64,000 nt of DNA from Variovorax gossypii (GCF_003965815.1 NZ_RXOE01000002.1:1240001-1304000); one strand, 5' to 3'; positions 25,677-35,262 are shown, counted from the stretch's first letter. Notes: generated by a model from the sequence alone, not told the origin. Translations and numbers: made by a program.

Positions 25677-26969
25677 ATGATCCAATTCCCGCACCGCAAA
25701 CTCCTGATCGCCGCCGCCTGCGCGGCCTTCCTGGGCACCGCCTTCGCGGCGCCCGACGCCAGCATCGCCGCGCTCGCCGCCAAGGAAAAGCCCGCGCTGC
25801 TCGAGACGCTGAAGGAGCTTGTCTCCATCGAGTCCGGCAGCCGCGACCTCGACGGCCTCGAGAAGATCTCCGACCTGATCGCCGCCAGGTTCAAGGCGCT
25901 GGGCGGCGAGGTCGAGCTGATCGACCCGAGCGCCGAGGCCTATCGCATGGAAGACACGCCCGAGAAGATCGGCCGCGTGGTGCGCGCCACCTTCAAGGGC
26001 ACGGGCAAGAAGAAGATCCTGCTGATCGCGCACATGGACACGGTCTACACCGTGGGCATGCTCAACAAGCAGCCCTTCCGCATCGACGGCGACAAGGCCT
26101 ACGGCCTGGGCATCGCCGACGACAAGCAGGGCGTGGCCGTCATCACGCACATCGTGTCGATGCTGCAGTCGATGAAGTTCAAGGAGTACGGCACGCTCAC
26201 CGTGCTCATCAACGGCGACGAGGAAATCAGCTCGCCCGGCGCGCGCGCGCTCATCACGCGCATGGGCAGCGAGCACGACGCGGTGCTGTCCTTCGAAGGC
26301 GCCTCCGTCAAGGACGACAAGCTCTCGCTCGCCACCGCGGGCATCGCCTCGGTCACGCTGAACGTCACGGGCAAGGCCTCGCACGCGGGCTCCGCGCCCG
26401 AGCTGGGCGTGAACGCGCTGTACGAGCTGTCGCACCAGGTCCTGCAGATGCGCGACCTGTCCGACCCGGCCACGGGCCTGAAGATGAACTGGACCATCTC
26501 GAAGTCGGGCACCAACCGCAACGTGATCCCGGCCAGCGCCACCGCGGCGGCCGACGTGCGCGTGCTGAAGGTCAGCGACTACGACCGCATCGAGCAGCAG
26601 GTGAACGAGCGTGTGAAGAAGCAGCTCATTCCCGAGGCCAAGGTCGAGCTGAAGTTCGAGCGTCGCCGTCCGCCGCTGGAGTCTTCCGAGGCCTCGATCG
26701 CCATGGCCCGCCATGCGCAGCGGATCTACAAGGACGAGCTCGGCCTGCCGCTGGGCGCCGACGACAAGGCGGCCGGCGGCGGCACCGACGCGGCCTTCGC
26801 CGCGCTCAAGACCAAGGCGCCGGTCGTCGAGCGCTTCGGCCTGCAGGGCTTCGGCGCGCACTCGGCCGATGCCGAATACGTGCTGGTCAATTCGATCGAG
26901 CCGCGCCTGTACCTCGGCACGCGCATGGTCATGGACCTGGCTCGCGGCAAGGCTTCCTCCGGCAACTGA
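25677..26969 (+). CDS. Periplasmic M20 metallopeptidase (glutamate carboxypeptidase-like)
   Basis: A 430-residue M20A peptidase with an N-terminal signal peptide (about residues 1-24, ending TAFAA). Zinc ligands are recognisable: His in IAHMDTVY near 119, Asp in GIADDKQG near 147, the catalytic Glu pair in NGDEEISS near 181-183, and His late in GFGAHSADAEY. The general layout matches carboxypeptidase G2-type enzymes that remove C-terminal Glu from folate or peptides. The dimerisation domain lies about 210-320. It is followed 20 bp later by a LysR gene, perhaps its regulator. Confidence 0.88.
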   Translation: MIQFPHRKLLIAAACAAFLGTAFAAPDASIAALAAKEKPALLETLKELVSIESGSRDLDGLEKISDLIAARFKALGGEVELIDPSAEAYRMEDTPEKIGRVVRATFKGTGKKKILLIAHMDTVYTVGMLNKQPFRIDGDKAYGLGIADDKQGVAVITHIVSMLQSMKFKEYGTLTVLINGDEEISSPGARALITRMGSEHDAVLSFEGASVKDDKLSLATAGIASVTLNVTGKASHAGSAPELGVNALYELSHQVLQMRDLSDPATGLKMNWTISKSGTNRNVIPASATAAADVRVLKVSDYDRIEQQVNERVKKQLIPEAKVELKFERRRPPLESSEASIAMARHAQRIYKDELGLPLGADDKAAGGGTDAAFAALKTKAPVVERFGLQGFGAHSADAEYVLVNSIEPRLYLGTRMVMDLARGKASSGN

Positions 26970-26989
26970 CACACCAGCCGCCACTCGCG

Positions 26990-27892
26990 ATGCGCCTGCG
27001 CCACATCGAGGTCTTCAACGCGATCATGCTCACGGGCAGCGTGAGCGCGGCGGCGCGGCTCATCAACATCACGCAGCCGGCGGTGAGCCGCACGCTGCAG
27101 CATGCCGAGCTGCAGCTGGGCTTTCCGCTGTTCCAGCGCGCCAAGGGCCGGCTCACGCCGACCACCGAGGCGCTCACGCTGTATCCGCACATCGAGCGGC
27201 TCTTTGCGCAGCTCGACGAGGTGCAGCGGCTCGCCGCCAACCTGCGCACGGCGGGCGACACGGGCGAGCTGCGCATCCTCAGCGTGCTGGCGCTGAGCTA
27301 CGACATCCTGCCGCGCGCGCTCAAGGCCTTCCGCGAAAGGCATCCGGGCTACGCGATCACCGTGGAGTCGCTGCATTCGCCGCAGATCATGTCGGCGCTG
27401 CTGCTGCAGGAGGCCGACGTGGGCTTCGCCTTCAGCCCCGCAGTGCATCCCTCGCTCACGCAGGAGACGCTGGCCGACAGCCGCATGGTGTGCATCGCGC
27501 CCAAGGGCATGCTGCCGCGCGCGCTGGTGCGCAACGGTTCGGCTGCGCTGCACGACCTCGTCGACCGGCCGGTGATCGGGCTGGACAGCCGCGATCCCGT
27601 GGGCACCAGCCTGAGCCAGGCCTGCCGGCAGGCGGGCGTGGGCTTCCAGCAGGCGGTGGTCACGGTGCAGACCTACCACGCGGCGCTGGCCATGGCGCAC
27701 CACGGCATCGGCGTGGCGCTGGTCGACGGCTGCACGGCGCGATCGGCCGACCGCGAGAAGGTCGACGTGCTGATGCTGGAGCCGCAGATCCCGGTGCCGA
27801 TCCGCGCGCTGCGTTTCGCCGCACGGCCCGACTCGGTGGCGGTGCGCGGCATCACGCGCTGCATGCGCGAGGCGATCGAGCAGACCGTCTAG
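26990..27892 (+). CDS. LysR-family transcriptional regulator
   Basis: A 300-residue LysR protein: an N-terminal winged HTH (RHIEVFNAIMLTGSVSAAAR, ITQPAVSRTLQHAE, residues 3-60) followed by a periplasmic-binding-like effector domain. It is cotranscribed or nearly so with the M20 peptidase gene (20-bp gap), which is unusual for LysR proteins that are mostly divergent from their targets. The beginning resembles NocR/OccR-type opine or arginine-catabolism regulators. The inducer is unknown. Confidence 0.88.
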   Translation: MRLRHIEVFNAIMLTGSVSAAARLINITQPAVSRTLQHAELQLGFPLFQRAKGRLTPTTEALTLYPHIERLFAQLDEVQRLAANLRTAGDTGELRILSVLALSYDILPRALKAFRERHPGYAITVESLHSPQIMSALLLQEADVGFAFSPAVHPSLTQETLADSRMVCIAPKGMLPRALVRNGSAALHDLVDRPVIGLDSRDPVGTSLSQACRQAGVGFQQAVVTVQTYHAALAMAHHGIGVALVDGCTARSADREKVDVLMLEPQIPVPIRALRFAARPDSVAVRGITRCMREAIEQTV

Positions 27893-27933
27893 GAACCGTG
27901 GGGCGAAAGCGTGCCGGGCCATAATCCGGCGCC

Positions 27934-28290
27934 ATGCACGCCCTTCGACGCTCCCACTCGCTGTACCGCCTGGTGCTCGCGTGGTTCATGGCGTCGCTGC
28001 TGATCGCGACGGCTTCGCCGATCGTGCATCCGCAGGCCATCGAACTGGTGTGCTCCAGCGCCGGCGCCGTCAAGGCCATCGTCCAGGGCGAGGATGGTCC
28101 GGTCGAACTGGGCGCCACTGCCATGGACTGCCCGCTGTGCCTGATCTCCGTGCCGCTTCCCGTGACGGCGCAAATCGCGCTTCCGACGCCGCAGCCGCTG
28201 GGCCGCGCGCTGCAGTCCATTCCGGCCGCCCGCATCGCGGCGGCCACGGCTTCGCCGCTTCCTGCGCGCGGGCCTCCGACGCTCTCCTGA
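27934..28290 (+). CDS. DUF2946-family protein
   Basis: A 118-residue exported protein with an N-terminal hydrophobic helix (residues 12-30). It contains the two-cysteine motif MDCPLCLI near residues 66-73, the hallmark of DUF2946 proteins, which are found beside copper or TonB transport genes. It precedes a TonB receptor and a PepSY protein in the same direction, a frequent trio. A role in periplasmic metal handling is likely by association only. Confidence 0.75.
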   Translation: MHALRRSHSLYRLVLAWFMASLLIATASPIVHPQAIELVCSSAGAVKAIVQGEDGPVELGATAMDCPLCLISVPLPVTAQIALPTPQPLGRALQSIPAARIAAATASPLPARGPPTLS

Positions 28291-28407
28291 CACCGTAGCT
28301 TCTTCCTTCACCCGCCGCCGTCCGGCCAGGACCCGCGGCGCGGTGAGCTTCCGGTCGTTGCGCGGCCGGCGTCGCCGTCCGGGCGCGCCGCCGCAAAGAG
28401 AGATTCC

Positions 28408-30645
28408 ATGTCACGTCGTTCCCTGCTCAGGGGCGGCGCCGTCTTGCGCGGTGCCTTGCCCGTTCTTGTTCCATCCACTTCCACGCTCGGGCTGCTGGCC
28501 CTGTTCGGCACGGCCGGCGCGTCGGCCTGGGCCCAGCAATCCGCCACGCCGGTCGCGCCCGCCGTGCATTCCCTGCCGCAGGTCGAGGTCGCCGAGGACG
28601 CCATCGCGCCCAACGGCAGGCTCGACCTCGACACGCCTTCGGACACCGCGAGCCGCCTCGGCCTCACGCCGCGCGAGACGCCCGCCTCGGTGACGGTGGT
28701 GAACCGCGCCGTCATCGATGCGCGCGGCGCGCAGAACACGCAGGAAATCCTGCGCGCGATTCCGGGCGTGACCGCGCACGACGCGCCGGGCAACATCGGC
28801 GTGAGCTACCGCGGCTTCGGCAGCAACTCCATCGCCCAGCTGTTCAACGGCATCAACGTGCAGTACTCGATCGCGGCCCGTCCGGTGGACAGCTGGATCT
28901 ACGACCGCGTCGAGGCCATCGGCGGCCCGTCGAGCTTTCTCTTCGGTTCCGGCGCGCTGGGCGGCTCGATCAACTACATCACCAAGCTCGCCGAGCGCGG
29001 CGACTTCACCGAGGCGCAGCTGCGGCTGGGCACGCAGAACCTCAGGGAGGCCTCGTTCGGGCTCAACCGGCGCATTGCCGGAGACGGCGGCGCCGGCAGC
29101 CACTACGCGCGCATCGACGTGAACCGGCGCGAGGCCGACGGCTGGACCGACGGCACGCACGGCAAGGCCACGCAGATGGCGACCTCGCTGGTGTCCGACT
29201 TCGGCGGCGGCGTGAAGCACACACTGGCCTACGAGTACCAGGACGAGCACGTCGACCGGCCCTACTGGGGCACGCCGGCCCTCAACCCCGTGACCGGCAC
29301 GATGCGCATCGACCACGGCATCCGCTCCAAGAACTACAACAGCGCCGACGGCATCTACGCCCAGCGCGTGCAGTGGCTGCGCTCGGTGACCGAGTGGCAG
29401 GCCAGCGACGCGCTGCAGTTCAGGAACACCTTCTATGCCTACGACGCGCTGCGCGACTACCGCAACGTCGAGAGCTACCGCTACAACGCGGCCAATACTG
29501 CGGTGATCCGCTCCGGCGCGCTGCTGCAGCGGCACGACCAGGACCTTGTCGGCAACCGCGTCGAGGGCGTCTACAAGGGGCAGCTCGGCGGCCTGCGCAG
29601 CGACTGGGCCTTCGGGCTGGACTTCAGCGTGAACCGGCAGACGCGCTTTCCCAACAGCCTGCCCGGGGTGGTGAGCACGGTGAACCCCTACGTCTTCGCC
29701 ACCGAGCGCTTCTTCGAGGTGCCGGGCATGGTTCCGGGCTTTCGCCCCGACCGCGGCAACAAGGTCACCACGACGGGGCTCTACCTCGAGAACCGCACCG
29801 CGCTGCAGCCCTCGCTGCACCTGGTGACGGCGCTGCGCCACGAGCGCATCGACCTCGACCTGGTCAACCGGCGCACGGTGGATGCCGCGAATCCGGCGAC
29901 CTTCCATCGCGGCTACAAGCCGACCACCGGGCGCATCGGCCTCGTGTGGGACGTCGCCCCCGGCGCCAGCCTCTATGCGCAATACGCCACCGCGGCCGAT
30001 CCGCCCTCGGGCGTGCTTTCCACGGCCTCCTTCGCCGACGTGCGCAACAACAGCGAGCTCACCACGGGCCGGCAGGCGGAGGTCGGCGGCAAGCTCGATT
30101 TCTGGCAGGGCAAGGGCACGGCCACGCTCGCGGCCTACAGCATCCGCCGCAGCAACATCGCGTCGCAGGACCCGAACAACAGCGCGCTCACGGTGCTCGT
30201 CGGCGAGCAGTCGTCCAAGGGCGTGGAGCTGGCGCTGGGGTTGCAGCCCGCGCCGCAGTGGTCGCTGCAGGGCAACGTCACCTACGTCGACGCACGCTAC
30301 GAGCGCTTCACGCAGGGCGGCGTTTCGCTTGCGGGCCGCACGCCGACCAACACGCCGGCCGTGGTGGCCAACCTCTGGGCGTCGTACGCCATCACGCCGC
30401 AGCTGCAGGCCAGCGCGGGGTTGCGTCATGTCGGAAAGGTCTATGCCGACGCGGCCAACACGACGAGCTGGCCCGCCTACACGCTGCTCGACCTGGGGCT
30501 GAGCTGGAAGCTGAGCCGCTCCGTCACCGTGGTGGGCCGCATCCGCAACGTGACGAACAAGATCTACGCGGCCAACGTGGGCACCACCTTTGCCTACCTC
30601 GGCGCGCCGCGCACGGCGGATGTCGCGCTGCGCGTGAGCTTCTAG
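28408..30645 (+). CDS. TonB-dependent siderophore/metal receptor
   Basis: A 745-residue outer-membrane receptor. A long basic-hydrophobic leader ends near AWAQ (residue ~44). The plug follows (TPRETPASVTVVNR, QEILRAIPGVTAHDAPGN, FLFGSGALGGSINYITK), then a 22-strand beta barrel ending in VSF with the terminal aromatic residue needed for assembly. The signature matches the TonB-siderophore receptor subfamily (FhuA/FptA-like). The downstream PepSY protein supports a role in reductive release of a metal from a siderophore. No Fur box was seen in the 117-bp upstream gap. Confidence 0.92.
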   Translation: MSRRSLLRGGAVLRGALPVLVPSTSTLGLLALFGTAGASAWAQQSATPVAPAVHSLPQVEVAEDAIAPNGRLDLDTPSDTASRLGLTPRETPASVTVVNRAVIDARGAQNTQEILRAIPGVTAHDAPGNIGVSYRGFGSNSIAQLFNGINVQYSIAARPVDSWIYDRVEAIGGPSSFLFGSGALGGSINYITKLAERGDFTEAQLRLGTQNLREASFGLNRRIAGDGGAGSHYARIDVNRREADGWTDGTHGKATQMATSLVSDFGGGVKHTLAYEYQDEHVDRPYWGTPALNPVTGTMRIDHGIRSKNYNSADGIYAQRVQWLRSVTEWQASDALQFRNTFYAYDALRDYRNVESYRYNAANTAVIRSGALLQRHDQDLVGNRVEGVYKGQLGGLRSDWAFGLDFSVNRQTRFPNSLPGVVSTVNPYVFATERFFEVPGMVPGFRPDRGNKVTTTGLYLENRTALQPSLHLVTALRHERIDLDLVNRRTVDAANPATFHRGYKPTTGRIGLVWDVAPGASLYAQYATAADPPSGVLSTASFADVRNNSELTTGRQAEVGGKLDFWQGKGTATLAAYSIRRSNIASQDPNNSALTVLVGEQSSKGVELALGLQPAPQWSLQGNVTYVDARYERFTQGGVSLAGRTPTNTPAVVANLWASYAITPQLQASAGLRHVGKVYADAANTTSWPAYTLLDLGLSWKLSRSVTVVGRIRNVTNKIYAANVGTTFAYLGAPRTADVALRVSF

Positions 30646-30661
30646 CGGAAGGGGAGGCGTC

Positions 30662-32236
30662 ATGCATCTCAAGCGCTGGTTGTTTCTTGTCCATCGCTGG
30701 CTGGGCGTTGTCGCCTGCGCCTTCTTCGCGATGTGGTTCGTCTCGGGCGTCGTGATGATGTACGTGGGCTATCCCAAGCTCACGGAAGCCGAGCGATTGC
30801 AGCATCTGCCGCCGCTCGATGCGTCGCAGCCGTTCCTGAGTCCCGCTCAGGCGCTTCAGGCGGCGGGCATCCCGGGGCCGCAGCAGTCGCTGCGGCTGGC
30901 GGCGGCGAGTGGCGGGCAGGCGGTGTATCTCGCGGTGCCGGCACGGGAGGCCGCAGCCGGCGGGCGCAGGCTCCCACCGGGCAGCGGCACCGTCGTGATC
31001 GATGCGCGGACGGGCAGCGTGCTGCGCGAGGTCGATCGCCAGCGGGCGATTGCGAGCGCGCTGGCCTACGCGGGTGCCGGCGTGGCAGCGGACTATCGCG
31101 GCACTGTCGACGAAGACGCCTTCACGCATTCGCGCGGGCTCGATGCCCATCGCCCGCTGCATGTGGTCGAGCTCGGCGACGCGCAGGCCACGCGGCTGTA
31201 CGTGTCGGGAAAAACCGGCGAGGTGGTGCGTGACGCGCCGAGAACAGAGCGCCTCTGGAACTACGCGGGTGCGTGGATCCACTGGCTGTACCCCTTGCGC
31301 GGTACCGCGCTCGACCCGTACTGGGCCGACATCGTCAACTGGCTCTCCATCGTCGGCATCGCCGTCGCGCTGACGGGAACGGTCGTGGGCGTGATGCGCT
31401 GGCGCTTCAGGCGCGTCTACCGCAGCGGCTCGCACTCGCCGTACCAGGGCTTCATGATGCGCTGGCATCACGTCAGCGGATTGCTGTTCGCGATCGTCAC
31501 GCTGACATGGATCTTCAGCGGGCTGATGTCGATGAACCCCTGGCGCGTGTTCGACGGCAAGGCAGCCGCGCTGCGCATCGATGCGATGAACGGCGGGGCG
31601 CTGACGGTGAGCGCGGAGGATGCTCCGCCATCCGCCTTGCTGGCCTCGACGGGCGGCGGCGTGCGCGAGCTGAGCTGGGTGCGGCGCGCCGGGCAGACGC
31701 TGGTGCTGGCCAATACCGCCACGGGTCGGCCCGCGGTGCGCGCTGCGCTCACCGCGCAGCCCTACGCGCTCGACGCCGAGGCACTGAAGGGCGCGGTCGC
31801 ACGCCTGTTGCCCGATGCCGTCGCGCGCATCGACGTGCTGCACGCCTACGACATTCACTACTACGCGCGCGAGGCGCACACCATGACCGGCGGAACCGAC
31901 AAGCCGCTGCCCGTCTGGCGCGTCGTGTTCACCGATGCGCCCGCGAGCTGGGTGCACGTCGATCCGCTGACGGGCACCGTGCTGGCCCGCATCGACAGCC
32001 ATCGCCGCGCGAGCCGCTGGCTGTTCGCCATGCTCCACAGCTGGGACTGGCTGCCGCTGCTGGAGCGCCGTCCCCTGTGGGACGTGCTGCTGGTCGCATC
32101 GAGCCTGGGCGGCGCGGTGCTGAGCCTGACCGGCGTGGTGATCGGCTGGCGGCGCCTCGGCCGCAAGCTCAGGCTGCCGAAGCCGAAGGGTCCAGAGCCT
32201 GCGCGATCCGCAGCGCCGAGCCGAAGGCCAGCGTGA
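30662..32236 (+). CDS. PepSY-associated transmembrane protein (siderophore reductase-like)
   Basis: A 524-residue inner-membrane protein with four clear helices: residues ~10-36 (VHRWLGVVACAFFAMWFVSG), ~221-243, ~262-285 (WHHVSGLLFAIVTLTWIFSG) and ~477-500. Two large periplasmic PepSY-type domains lie between them. His residues next to the helices (VHRW, RWHH, LHSW) are typical haem ligands of the FpvG/FsrB family, which reduces ferric siderophores. It starts 16 bp after the receptor gene and is surely in the same operon. Its 3' end overlaps the convergent DadA-like gene by 68 bp. Confidence 0.88.
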   Translation: MHLKRWLFLVHRWLGVVACAFFAMWFVSGVVMMYVGYPKLTEAERLQHLPPLDASQPFLSPAQALQAAGIPGPQQSLRLAAASGGQAVYLAVPAREAAAGGRRLPPGSGTVVIDARTGSVLREVDRQRAIASALAYAGAGVAADYRGTVDEDAFTHSRGLDAHRPLHVVELGDAQATRLYVSGKTGEVVRDAPRTERLWNYAGAWIHWLYPLRGTALDPYWADIVNWLSIVGIAVALTGTVVGVMRWRFRRVYRSGSHSPYQGFMMRWHHVSGLLFAIVTLTWIFSGLMSMNPWRVFDGKAAALRIDAMNGGALTVSAEDAPPSALLASTGGGVRELSWVRRAGQTLVLANTATGRPAVRAALTAQPYALDAEALKGAVARLLPDAVARIDVLHAYDIHYYAREAHTMTGGTDKPLPVWRVVFTDAPASWVHVDPLTGTVLARIDSHRRASRWLFAMLHSWDWLPLLERRPLWDVLLVASSLGGAVLSLTGVVIGWRRLGRKLRLPKPKGPEPARSAAPSRRPA

Positions 32237-33395
32237 AGCCCAGCGCGCCGTGGCCGGTGTTGAACAGCATGTTCGACGGGGCGCTGCCGAGCCGTCCGAT
32301 GATCGGCAGCCCCTTGGGCGTGGCAGGGCGCATGCCGGTCCACGGATGGAGTTCCTCTAGCCGGCTCGCATGCGGGAAGAGGGCGCGCGTGGCGGCCGCC
32401 AGCGTCTCGATGCGCGTGGCCGGAATGCTCGCGTCGTGGCCCACCAGCTCGGCCATGCCCGCCACGCGCAGGCGCGAGCCGATGCGTGCGAACACCACCT
32501 TGCGCGCGCTGTCCGTCACGTTCACGCGCGGCGCGGCGCCGGGCGCGGGATCGACTTCCACCGTGATGCTGTAGCCCTTGAGCGGATAGACCGGAAGGTA
32601 GGCCCCGAGCGCGCGGCCCAGCCTGTGCGACGCGGAGCCCAGCGCCATCACGAAGGCGTCGGCCTCCACGTCGCCTTCGCCGGTGCGTGCCGCGGCGACG
32701 CGGTTTCCGTTGCGCACGAAGCCGTGCACGTCGATGCCCGACATGAAGCGCACGCCGCGCGCGCTCAATGCCTTCGTCAGCTCGATGCACACCTTGAGGC
32801 AGTCGGCCGCGCATTCGCTGGGCGTATGAACGGCGCCGGCCATATGGCTGCGGTAGCCGGTGAGCGCGGGTTCGATGGCGACGCATTCCTCGGGCGTCAC
32901 CAGCCGCTGCTCGCTGCCCATGGTGCGCTGCAGTTCGAGCTGCGCGCGCGCGCCGTCGAGCGATGCCTGGCTGGCGTACAGCACCAGCTTGCCGGTGGCC
33001 GAGAAATCGCAGTCGGGAGAGAGCTCCGCGCGCATCGCCTCGAATTCGATGCGGCTCGAAGCGGCCAGCTCCAGCAGCTTCGCCGTGGTGTCGCGCGATG
33101 TCTGCGCGTTGCAGGCCGCGAGGAATTCCATGCCCCAGCGCCATTGCAGCGGATCGAGCTGCGGCCGCAGCTTGAGCGGCGAGGCGGGCGACAGCAGCAG
33201 CTTGGGCAACTGCTTCCAGATCGACGGATCGGCCAGCGGCTGAACGTACGAATAGCTGAGCTGCGCGCCGTTGCCGCCGCTCGCGCCCGAGCCGGGCGCG
33301 GCGCGGTCGATCACGGTGACCTGATGACCCCGGCGTTCGAGCTGCCAGGCGGTCGCCAGGCCCACGATGCCGGCGCCGAGCACACACACATGCAT
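32169..33395 (-). CDS. D-amino acid dehydrogenase (DadA-like)
   Basis: A 408-residue FAD-dependent oxidoreductase. The dinucleotide-binding motif GAGIVGLATAWQLERRG starts near residue 7, GGNGAQLSYSYVQPLADP follows near 45-62, and WTGMRPATPKGLPIIG sits near the C-terminus, all as in DadA small subunits that oxidise D-amino acids to keto acids and pass electrons to the respiratory chain. The ATG at 33395 is chosen because the motif must lie near the N-terminus. It is divergent from a glutamate/aspartate-type binding protein and an Asp/Glu racemase. Its last 68 bp are antisense to the PepSY gene. Confidence 0.87.
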   Translation of the reverse strand: MHVCVLGAGIVGLATAWQLERRGHQVTVIDRAAPGSGASGGNGAQLSYSYVQPLADPSIWKQLPKLLLSPASPLKLRPQLDPLQWRWGMEFLAACNAQTSRDTTAKLLELAASSRIEFEAMRAELSPDCDFSATGKLVLYASQASLDGARAQLELQRTMGSEQRLVTPEECVAIEPALTGYRSHMAGAVHTPSECAADCLKVCIELTKALSARGVRFMSGIDVHGFVRNGNRVAAARTGEGDVEADAFVMALGSASHRLGRALGAYLPVYPLKGYSITVEVDPAPGAAPRVNVTDSARKVVFARIGSRLRVAGMAELVGHDASIPATRIETLAAATRALFPHASRLEELHPWTGMRPATPKGLPIIGRLGSAPSNMLFNTGHGALGFTLAFGSALRIAQALDPSASAA

Positions 33396-33590
33396 GGGGG
33401 CGACTTTCCGCAAGGAGATTGATTGAGAACCGAGGCTTTGACTGTAGGCGCGCGCGGCTCGGGGCGGAAATGCCAAAAGAACCCCCGCCCATAACCTTTG
33501 GGCATGGGCCAGGTTTCAATTGGAATTGTCGTTTTGCTTCGCTACTTCCTAAACTGGCCGCCTGTTCAGTCCAACCGAATGAAGGCTCGA

Positions 33591-34481
33591 ATGAAACTCT
33601 CCGTCCTGATGTCTTCCCTGGCCGCCACGGTGCTCTTCACCGCCACGGGCGCGCAGGCCGCCGACACGCTGGCCAAGATCGCCGAGTCCGGCAAGATCAC
33701 GCTCTCCTATCGCGAGTCGTCGGTGCCCTTCAGCTACCTCGACGGCCCCAACAAGCCGATCGGGATGGCGGTCGATCTTTCCAACGCCGTGGTCGAGGCG
33801 GTGAAGAAGAAGCTGAACAAGCCCAACCTGCAGGTGGCGCTCATGCCCGTGACCTCGCAGAACCGCATTCCGCTCATCACCAACGGCACCGTCGACCTGG
33901 AGTGCGGCTCCACCACCAACAACACCGCGCGCGGCAAGGACGTGGCCTTCGCCATCAACCACTTCTACACGGGCACGCGCCTGCTGGTGAAGAAGTCTTC
34001 CAAGATCAAGAACTACGCCGATCTCGCGAAGAAGACCGTGGCCAGCACCACCGGCACGACCAACGCGCTGGTCATGCGAAAGTACAACACCGAGAAGAGC
34101 CTCGGCATGGACATCGTGCTCGGCAAGGACCACGCCGACTCCTTCCTGCTGGTCGAGAGTGACCGCGCCGCGGCCTTCGCCATGGACGACATCCTGCTGT
34201 ACGGCCTGATCGCCAATGCCAAGACACCGGGCGACTTCGAGGTGGTGGGCGATTCGCTGCAGGTCGAGCCCTACGCCTGCATGCTGCCCAAGGACGACCC
34301 GGCCTTCAAGAAGCTGGTGGACGACACCTTCGCCGGCATGATGAAGAGCGGCGAGTTCGAGAAGCTCTACAACAAGTGGTTCATGCAGCCGATTCCTCCG
34401 AAGAACGTGCCGCTGAACCTGCCGATGAGCCCGCAGCTGAAAGAGAACCTCAAGGCTCTCAGCGACAAACCGGCGACCTGA
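33591..34481 (+). CDS. Periplasmic amino acid-binding protein (GltI/AatJ-like)
   Basis: A 296-residue ABC solute-binding protein of family 3. The start at 33591 follows GAAGG by five bases; a Met four codons earlier is possible. A signal peptide (MKLSVLMSSLAATVLFTATGAQA) is followed by GKITLSYRESSVPFSYLD and DLECGSTTNNTAR, close to glutamate/aspartate-binding GltI proteins. No permease or ATPase gene follows, so it must use a transporter encoded elsewhere or act as an orphan. Next to a racemase and a D-amino-acid dehydrogenase it probably binds Asp, Glu or their D-forms. Confidence 0.87.
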   Translation: MKLSVLMSSLAATVLFTATGAQAADTLAKIAESGKITLSYRESSVPFSYLDGPNKPIGMAVDLSNAVVEAVKKKLNKPNLQVALMPVTSQNRIPLITNGTVDLECGSTTNNTARGKDVAFAINHFYTGTRLLVKKSSKIKNYADLAKKTVASTTGTTNALVMRKYNTEKSLGMDIVLGKDHADSFLLVESDRAAAFAMDDILLYGLIANAKTPGDFEVVGDSLQVEPYACMLPKDDPAFKKLVDDTFAGMMKSGEFEKLYNKWFMQPIPPKNVPLNLPMSPQLKENLKALSDKPAT

Positions 34482-34518
34482 CAACGGCGCGGCGAGAGAG
34501 AAAGAAAAGGAAGTTGCA

Positions 34519-35262
34519 GTGACGCAGGTTGTCGGCATTCTTGGAGGCATGGGCCCCGCGGCGGGCGCCGACTTCGTGCGGCTCTTCGTGCAGGCCTGCA
34601 CGCAGCAGATGCGTGCGCGGGGCGAGCCGGTGCGCGACCAGTCCTTTCCCGAGCACTGGCTAGCGCAGGTGCCGGTGCCCGACCGCACCGAGGCACTGGC
34701 TTCGGCCGGGCAGGGCGCGCACCAGCCGCTGGAGCCGATGCTGCAGGCGCTGGGCCGGCTGGCCGCCCTCGGCAGCCGCACGGTGGCCATCGCCTGCAAC
34801 ACGGCGCACGCATGGCACGCCAACCTGCAGGAGCGCTTTCCCCAGGTCGAGCTGCTGCACATGGCGCGCGAGACGGCACGCCACCTCGCTGCCCAGGGCG
34901 CGACGGGCGTGGCGCTGATGGCCACCGAAGGCACCTACCGCATCCGCCTCTACGAGCAGGCGCTGGCCGATGAGGGCCTGGAATGCCACGTGCCGCTGCC
35001 CGAGGAGCGCCAGATCATCACGCGCGGCATCTTCGAGGGCGTGAAGGCCGGCAACATGCAGCTCGCCGAGCAATGCTTCTCCGACGTGGCGCTGCGGCTG
35101 GCCGGGCGCCACGGCCCGGTCTCCATCGTCATGGGCTGCACCGAGGTGCCCCTGGGCCTGCAGGGCTCGGCCGCGGTGGCGGGGCTCGATCTGGTCGATC
35201 CCGCGCAGGTGCTGGCCGCGGCGCTGGCCCGGCGCGCCTACGGGGTGCCGCAACCCCACTGA
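34519..35262 (+). CDS. Aspartate/glutamate racemase family protein
   Basis: A 247-residue cofactor-independent racemase. It starts at a GTG after AAGGAAG. The first motif GILGGMGPAA is at residues 6-15, the first catalytic Cys is in ACNTAHA near residue 94 and the second in MGCTEVPLGL near residue 205, so both active-site Cys are present. It follows the binding-protein gene by 37 bp and is presumably cotranscribed. With the DadA-like gene upstream it could make or remove D-Asp or D-Glu. Confidence 0.9.
   Translation: MTQVVGILGGMGPAAGADFVRLFVQACTQQMRARGEPVRDQSFPEHWLAQVPVPDRTEALASAGQGAHQPLEPMLQALGRLAALGSRTVAIACNTAHAWHANLQERFPQVELLHMARETARHLAAQGATGVALMATEGTYRIRLYEQALADEGLECHVPLPEERQIITRGIFEGVKAGNMQLAEQCFSDVALRLAGRHGPVSIVMGCTEVPLGLQGSAAVAGLDLVDPAQVLAAALARRAYGVPQPH

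Noticed and set aside
24222..26984. A 920-codon open frame on the minus strand
   Set aside because: It lies antisense to polA and the M20 peptidase gene, both with complete catalytic motifs. Its composition (Ala, Arg, Leu, Gly, His) is the usual artefact of GC-rich antisense frames.
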